Origin: Clostridiales bacterium
GTDB lineage: Bacteria > Bacillota_A > Clostridia > Christensenellales > Christensenellaceae
Assembly: GCA_003149735.1 (NCBI GenBank)
Contig: QANA01000048.1
Span: 1 to 7,269 of the forward strand
Length of the DNA stretch: 7,269 nt
Reading direction: 5' to 3'
Shown here: piece by piece, positions 4,841-7,269 of the stretch
Position numbering within the stretch: the stretch's first letter is position 1
How the letters are laid out: each line of letters begins with the position of its first letter
Position numbers and translations under genes: made by a program
The notes under the pieces: model-generated
Told to the model about the DNA's origin: nothing
The model's input: only the letters and a program-made list of their open reading frames with translations
Database searches by the model: none

Positions 4841-6595
4841 TTATTCAGTTTTCTGTGCAATCAGCGCGGTCAGCTCCAGCAGAATATTCCACGCCCCTTT
4901 TGGCAGCCATGACAGCTTTTCAACAGACAATACCAGCGTTGCACAGAGTCTGCTTTCCCCGTCAACCGGCAAGCGAACATTTTTACTCTTGCCTACCAGA
5001 TAGTCCGGCTGTTGTTCCCTTACCGTCTTGATGACCGCGAGCCAGTCACATTCAATCGGTATAAGCATCGCCGCGACCTCAGTCAGCACGTCCTCACGTA
5101 TTTGCAGTGTTGGTACACGATAACGATGCCCGTCCTTTCCTGTTACTTGAAATCCCCGTACATAGCCCCAAATGTCAGTGCCATCCACTTTTTTCATTGG
5201 GAATTCTCCTTTGACCGGAACAGCCATAAAGTGCTTACAATTCTCTGGTGCAACCATCGCAGCTACCAGCTTTTCCAGTAGATCCTGGCTGTCTGTCTCA
5301 TAGTTCAGAACGTGCTTTGAATCGTCCACTGGCAAATCATCTACGGGCGCTGGGTATACATCTGGCAGAAGGACGTGCAGCCATCCGTTCAGCGTGGCCT
5401 GGCCCTCATCCGCCTTCCAAAATCCCAGCATGTTCATATATGACATCAGTTCCCCAAGAACAACGATCTGCATCTCCAGCCACAATCTCTGTAGACCCCG
5501 ATATTTTTCTGTTCCACGCCTGCTATTGTGCATATCGATCCTCTGACTGGCTACTTTCAGGTGTTCCAAAAGTAAACCTCTTTCCCGTTCCTTTTTATTG
5601 GTTACTTCCTGTTTTTCTCCTTCCGTCTCCGACAGCCCACATGTATATATCCGTCTCAAAAAGCCATCGATCAATAACCGCACCGCCGCAAAATCCCAAG
5701 CATCACCACACCATGACCGCGCCAAAATCTTTCCCTCTATCCGTATCGGCATTTCCAACTCACACTTATTACCCAGTTGGATGATCGTGACCCACCGGTT
5801 TCTGCGCACAAAATTTTCAACATCAAAAGCTCTGAAGAAGGCTGTATTGATTCCGACAGCAGTGTCCCGATACTGCGCCGCTAAAGGTTCATCAAAGTAT
5901 TTCTCATTGTTTTCCTTATCCCGCTCACCCTTACAGACCTGTGCATATGCACAGTCGATGATCTGCCTTTCATTACCGACCGACGGCAAATACGCCGGCA
6001 GATGGCTTTCCACAGATCCTGCTGCAGCACCAGCTGCAAGCAGTTCTTCTGTGTCAAGGAAAAGTGATGCCATGACCTGGCGAAGTGCGTTTCCTGCCCC
6101 ATCCGCCCGTGAGCACACGATGCGCGGGGCGGTTTCATAGGGCACGGGTTCACCATATGTAAAAAGCTCCCACTCACTGCACAGTCGAAAAATATACCCC
6201 GAAAGGCTTGCACTGACAACCTGTAAGATCGTCCTGCGGCCATCTACATCCGATCCACAGCTATTCAGCATCTGCAGCAGTGCTGCGCAGGCATGATGCT
6301 GCGCTTCCTTCGATTGCTGCTCAATAGGTACTCCCATATCACACCGATCCGAAAGATATTCTATCCCCGCTTCAAAGTTCCGCTTCCGGAAAGTAAAGTT
6401 GTCCTTACCTGGGATTTTAGCTTCGAGCTCGCGTATACGCGCGATGGCCTTGTGTGGGTTCTGATAGTATTCACTTTGAACTGTATTGATTTTCTTCCCA
6501 CGCCAGATGCCAGCATCGTGATACAGCAGCGCGACCTCTCCGTTATCATACTGATACTCCCACGCAGTAATCTTTCTCTTTTTACCGTCGTTCAC
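4841..6595 (-). CDS. Large protein of unknown function in the serine-recombinase element
   Basis: This 584-residue protein is not recognised. It starts at GTG 6595, supported by GAGGAGG (6604-6610) 8 nt upstream, and ends 2 nt before a perfect terminator. The N-terminus (about 1-70) is a small charged, beta-like segment (AWEYQYDNGEVALLYHDAGIW). Residues 95-200 are mostly helical. Residues 245-320 hold the well-formed block DVENFVRRNRWVTIIQLGNK and EGKILARSWCGDAWDFAAVRLLIDGFLRRI. A charged linker (322-345) separates the C-terminal half, where 435-545 alternates helices and strands (ENCKHFMAVPVKGEFPM, DIWGYVRGFQV). No Walker A motif, HNH, zinc-cluster, transmembrane segment or signal peptide is visible. 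RIVCSRADGAGNALR (158-172) lies where a P-loop could be but lacks Gly-Lys-Ser/Thr. It is probably cytoplasmic. Its position suggests a replication, partition, regulation or defence role for the element, but none is supported by motifs. Confidence 0.88.
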   Translation of the reverse strand: MNDGKKRKITAWEYQYDNGEVALLYHDAGIWRGKKINTVQSEYYQNPHKAIARIRELEAKIPGKDNFTFRKRNFEAGIEYLSDRCDMGVPIEQQSKEAQHHACAALLQMLNSCGSDVDGRRTILQVVSASLSGYIFRLCSEWELFTYGEPVPYETAPRIVCSRADGAGNALRQVMASLFLDTEELLAAGAAAGSVESHLPAYLPSVGNERQIIDCAYAQVCKGERDKENNEKYFDEPLAAQYRDTAVGINTAFFRAFDVENFVRRNRWVTIIQLGNKCELEMPIRIEGKILARSWCGDAWDFAAVRLLIDGFLRRIYTCGLSETEGEKQEVTNKKERERGLLLEHLKVASQRIDMHNSRRGTEKYRGLQRLWLEMQIVVLGELMSYMNMLGFWKADEGQATLNGWLHVLLPDVYPAPVDDLPVDDSKHVLNYETDSQDLLEKLVAAMVAPENCKHFMAVPVKGEFPMKKVDGTDIWGYVRGFQVTGKDGHRYRVPTLQIREDVLTEVAAMLIPIECDWLAVIKTVREQQPDYLVGKSKNVRLPVDGESRLCATLVLSVEKLSWLPKGAWNILLELTALIAQKTE

Positions 6596-6732
6596 TGCAA
6601 TAGCCTCCTCGATTCAATATATATTCTATTGTTCCTCATCTTTTTAAAATGCAATACTGTAAAAAGAACTTTTCATATTAAATGTATCAGAAGAGGCGAA
6701 ATAAGCCAGCATTTTCTATCATATTTTTATAA

Positions 6733-6795
6733 AATTGCAAAAACACAATAACATGATAATATAAATTTTTCAAGTGTACTTCCTGTTTTGCAATT
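6733..6795. repeat. Inverted repeat overlapping the recombinase promoter
   Basis: AATTGCAAAAACA (6733-6745) and TGTTTTGCAATT (6784-6795) are inverted copies with a single extra A in the left arm. They are separated by 38 nt of AT-rich DNA. The right arm ends inside the -35 box of the serine recombinase promoter, so it may be an operator or a recombinase/accessory binding site. The remaining part of the 6596-6862 gap is AT-rich. It must contain the promoter of the 584-residue gene, but I could not find a convincing one. Confidence 0.5.
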
Positions 6796-6822
6796 GATTT
6801 CTTCTGTATACTTTGATACAAT
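6794..6822 (+). promoter_or_regulatory. Sigma-A type promoter of the serine recombinase gene
   Basis: TTGATT (6794-6799) and TACAAT (6817-6822) are separated by exactly 17 nt, with 4/6 and 5/6 consensus matches. The hexamer TGATAC occurs at 6814-6819 across the -10 and again at 6831-6836 near the expected start, 17 nt apart, which could be part of an operator. The leader to the ATG at 6863 would be about 34 nt. Confidence 0.75.
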
Positions 6823-6862
6823 ATAGAACATGATACGACGAACTTTTCAGAAAGGGGCCATT

Positions 6863-7269
6863 ATGGATATACATTCTGTCAGGCAGCAGCTGCGTACAAA
6901 GAGCATATATGACATTCCCCTACGGGTGACGTACTACGCCCGCGTGTCCTCCGAGTCTGACGAACAGCTGAACTCGCTGGGCAATCAGATCCAATACTAT
7001 GAGGATTTTATCCGACGGAATACCGCGTGGACATTTGTACCCGGTTATATTGACGAGGGCTTGTCCGGCATCTCTACCAAGCACCGCGAGAACTTCAACC
7101 GCATGGTCGAGGATGCAGCGGAGGACAAATTTGATCTGATCATCACCAAGGAGATTTCCCGTTTTGCCCGTAACACGCTGGACTCCATCCAATTCACGCG
7201 GCAGCTCCTTAGCTACGGCGTGGGCGTGTTCTTCCAGAACGACAATATCAACACCTTCGATGAGGACTC
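6863..7269 (+). CDS. Large serine recombinase, N-terminal catalytic domain, cut by right edge
   Basis: The first 135 residues of a serine recombinase are present, and the frame is open to the window edge. The catalytic motif YYARVSSESDEQ (24-35) gives Ser29 as the nucleophile with Arg27 next to it. NSLGNQIQYYEDFI (37-50) and GYIDEGLSGISTKHRENFNRMVEDA (61-85) are the typical DExxSG/R-x-x-F region. DLIITKEISRFARNTLD (91-107) contains the active-site arginines, and VFFQNDNINTFDED (122-135) ends the visible part. This pattern (about 30-residue leader, SSG-type core) matches the large serine recombinase class of phage and conjugative-element integrases (TndX/TnpX-like), not small resolvases. The Recombinase and zinc-ribbon domains would lie to the right. 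AAAGGGG at 6851-6857 is 5 nt from the ATG. It would catalyse integration and excision of the element described here. Confidence 0.95.
   Translation, partial: MDIHSVRQQLRTKSIYDIPLRVTYYARVSSESDEQLNSLGNQIQYYEDFIRRNTAWTFVPGYIDEGLSGISTKHRENFNRMVEDAAEDKFDLIITKEISRFARNTLDSIQFTRQLLSYGVGVFFQNDNINTFDED

Larger units (their letters stand above)
3160..7269. mobile_element. Probable left part of a serine-recombinase-driven integrative element
   Basis: The cluster combines a Rep-like initiator, a 55-residue SHOCT-like protein and a large unknown gene on the minus strand with a divergent large serine recombinase on the plus strand. This combination is typical of integrative or mobilizable elements in Firmicutes. 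The intergenic DNA (3160-3294, 4420-4549, 6596-6862) is clearly more AT-rich than the GC-rich sigma operon to the left. The left boundary would lie in the convergent gap around 3160-3295, but no attachment-site repeat can be identified because the other end is outside the window. The extent is an inference. Confidence 0.45.

Noticed and set aside
5248..6140. Long plus-strand frames (about 180 residues each) opposite the 584-residue gene
   Set aside because: They lie antisense to a gene with a strong start, continuous frame and terminator. They have no RBS and show low-complexity, Ser/Pro-rich translations typical of shadow frames.
1..7269. CRISPR arrays, tRNA or rRNA genes, riboswitches
   Set aside because: No regularly spaced repeats, cloverleaf-like sequences or conserved riboswitch cores were seen. 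The gaps are explained by promoters and terminators.

Overview
The window looks like chromosomal DNA of an anaerobic Gram-positive, spore-forming-lineage bacterium, most likely a gut member of the Clostridia (Oscillospiraceae-like). The grounds are purine-rich Shine-Dalgarno sites (GGAGG, AAAGGAG), sigma-A type promoters, a protein built on the Spo0A DNA-binding domain, and a DUF4367-like membrane-anchored anti-sigma factor. It is an accessory region: it carries two unrelated site-specific recombinases, both cut by the window edges.

Layout. At 1-432 (minus) is the N-terminal part of a tyrosine recombinase with its own promoter (461-489). A bidirectional-looking terminator (510-548) separates it from a stand-alone Spo0A C-terminal-domain protein (570-917, minus). 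A 290-bp AT-rich divergent intergenic region follows, with a strong promoter at 1086-1113. That promoter drives a compact plus-strand operon: an ECF-type sigma factor (1208-1801, GTG start), an overlapping single-pass membrane anti-sigma factor (1753-2655), and a small secreted protein (2661-3101), closed by a hairpin at 3124-3159.

From about 3160 onward the content changes to what looks like part of an integrative element. There are three minus-strand genes: a replication-initiator-like protein (3295-4416), a 55-residue SHOCT-like small protein (4550-4717), and a 584-residue protein of unknown function (4841-6595). The last two each end in a textbook minus-strand terminator. Opposite them, after a 267-bp AT-rich divergent promoter region, is a large serine recombinase (6863 to the right edge, plus) with a near-consensus promoter whose -35 box is overlapped by an inverted repeat.

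How the genes may work together. The sigma/anti-sigma/secreted trio is probably an envelope-signalling unit in which the anti-sigma holds the sigma factor at the membrane. The right half is best read as the replication/excision module of a serine-recombinase-driven element: the recombinase would move it and the Rep-like protein would act on its DNA. The 584-residue protein is the main unknown and the best candidate here for something undescribed. The link between Rep-like protein, small protein and unknown is inferred from position only.
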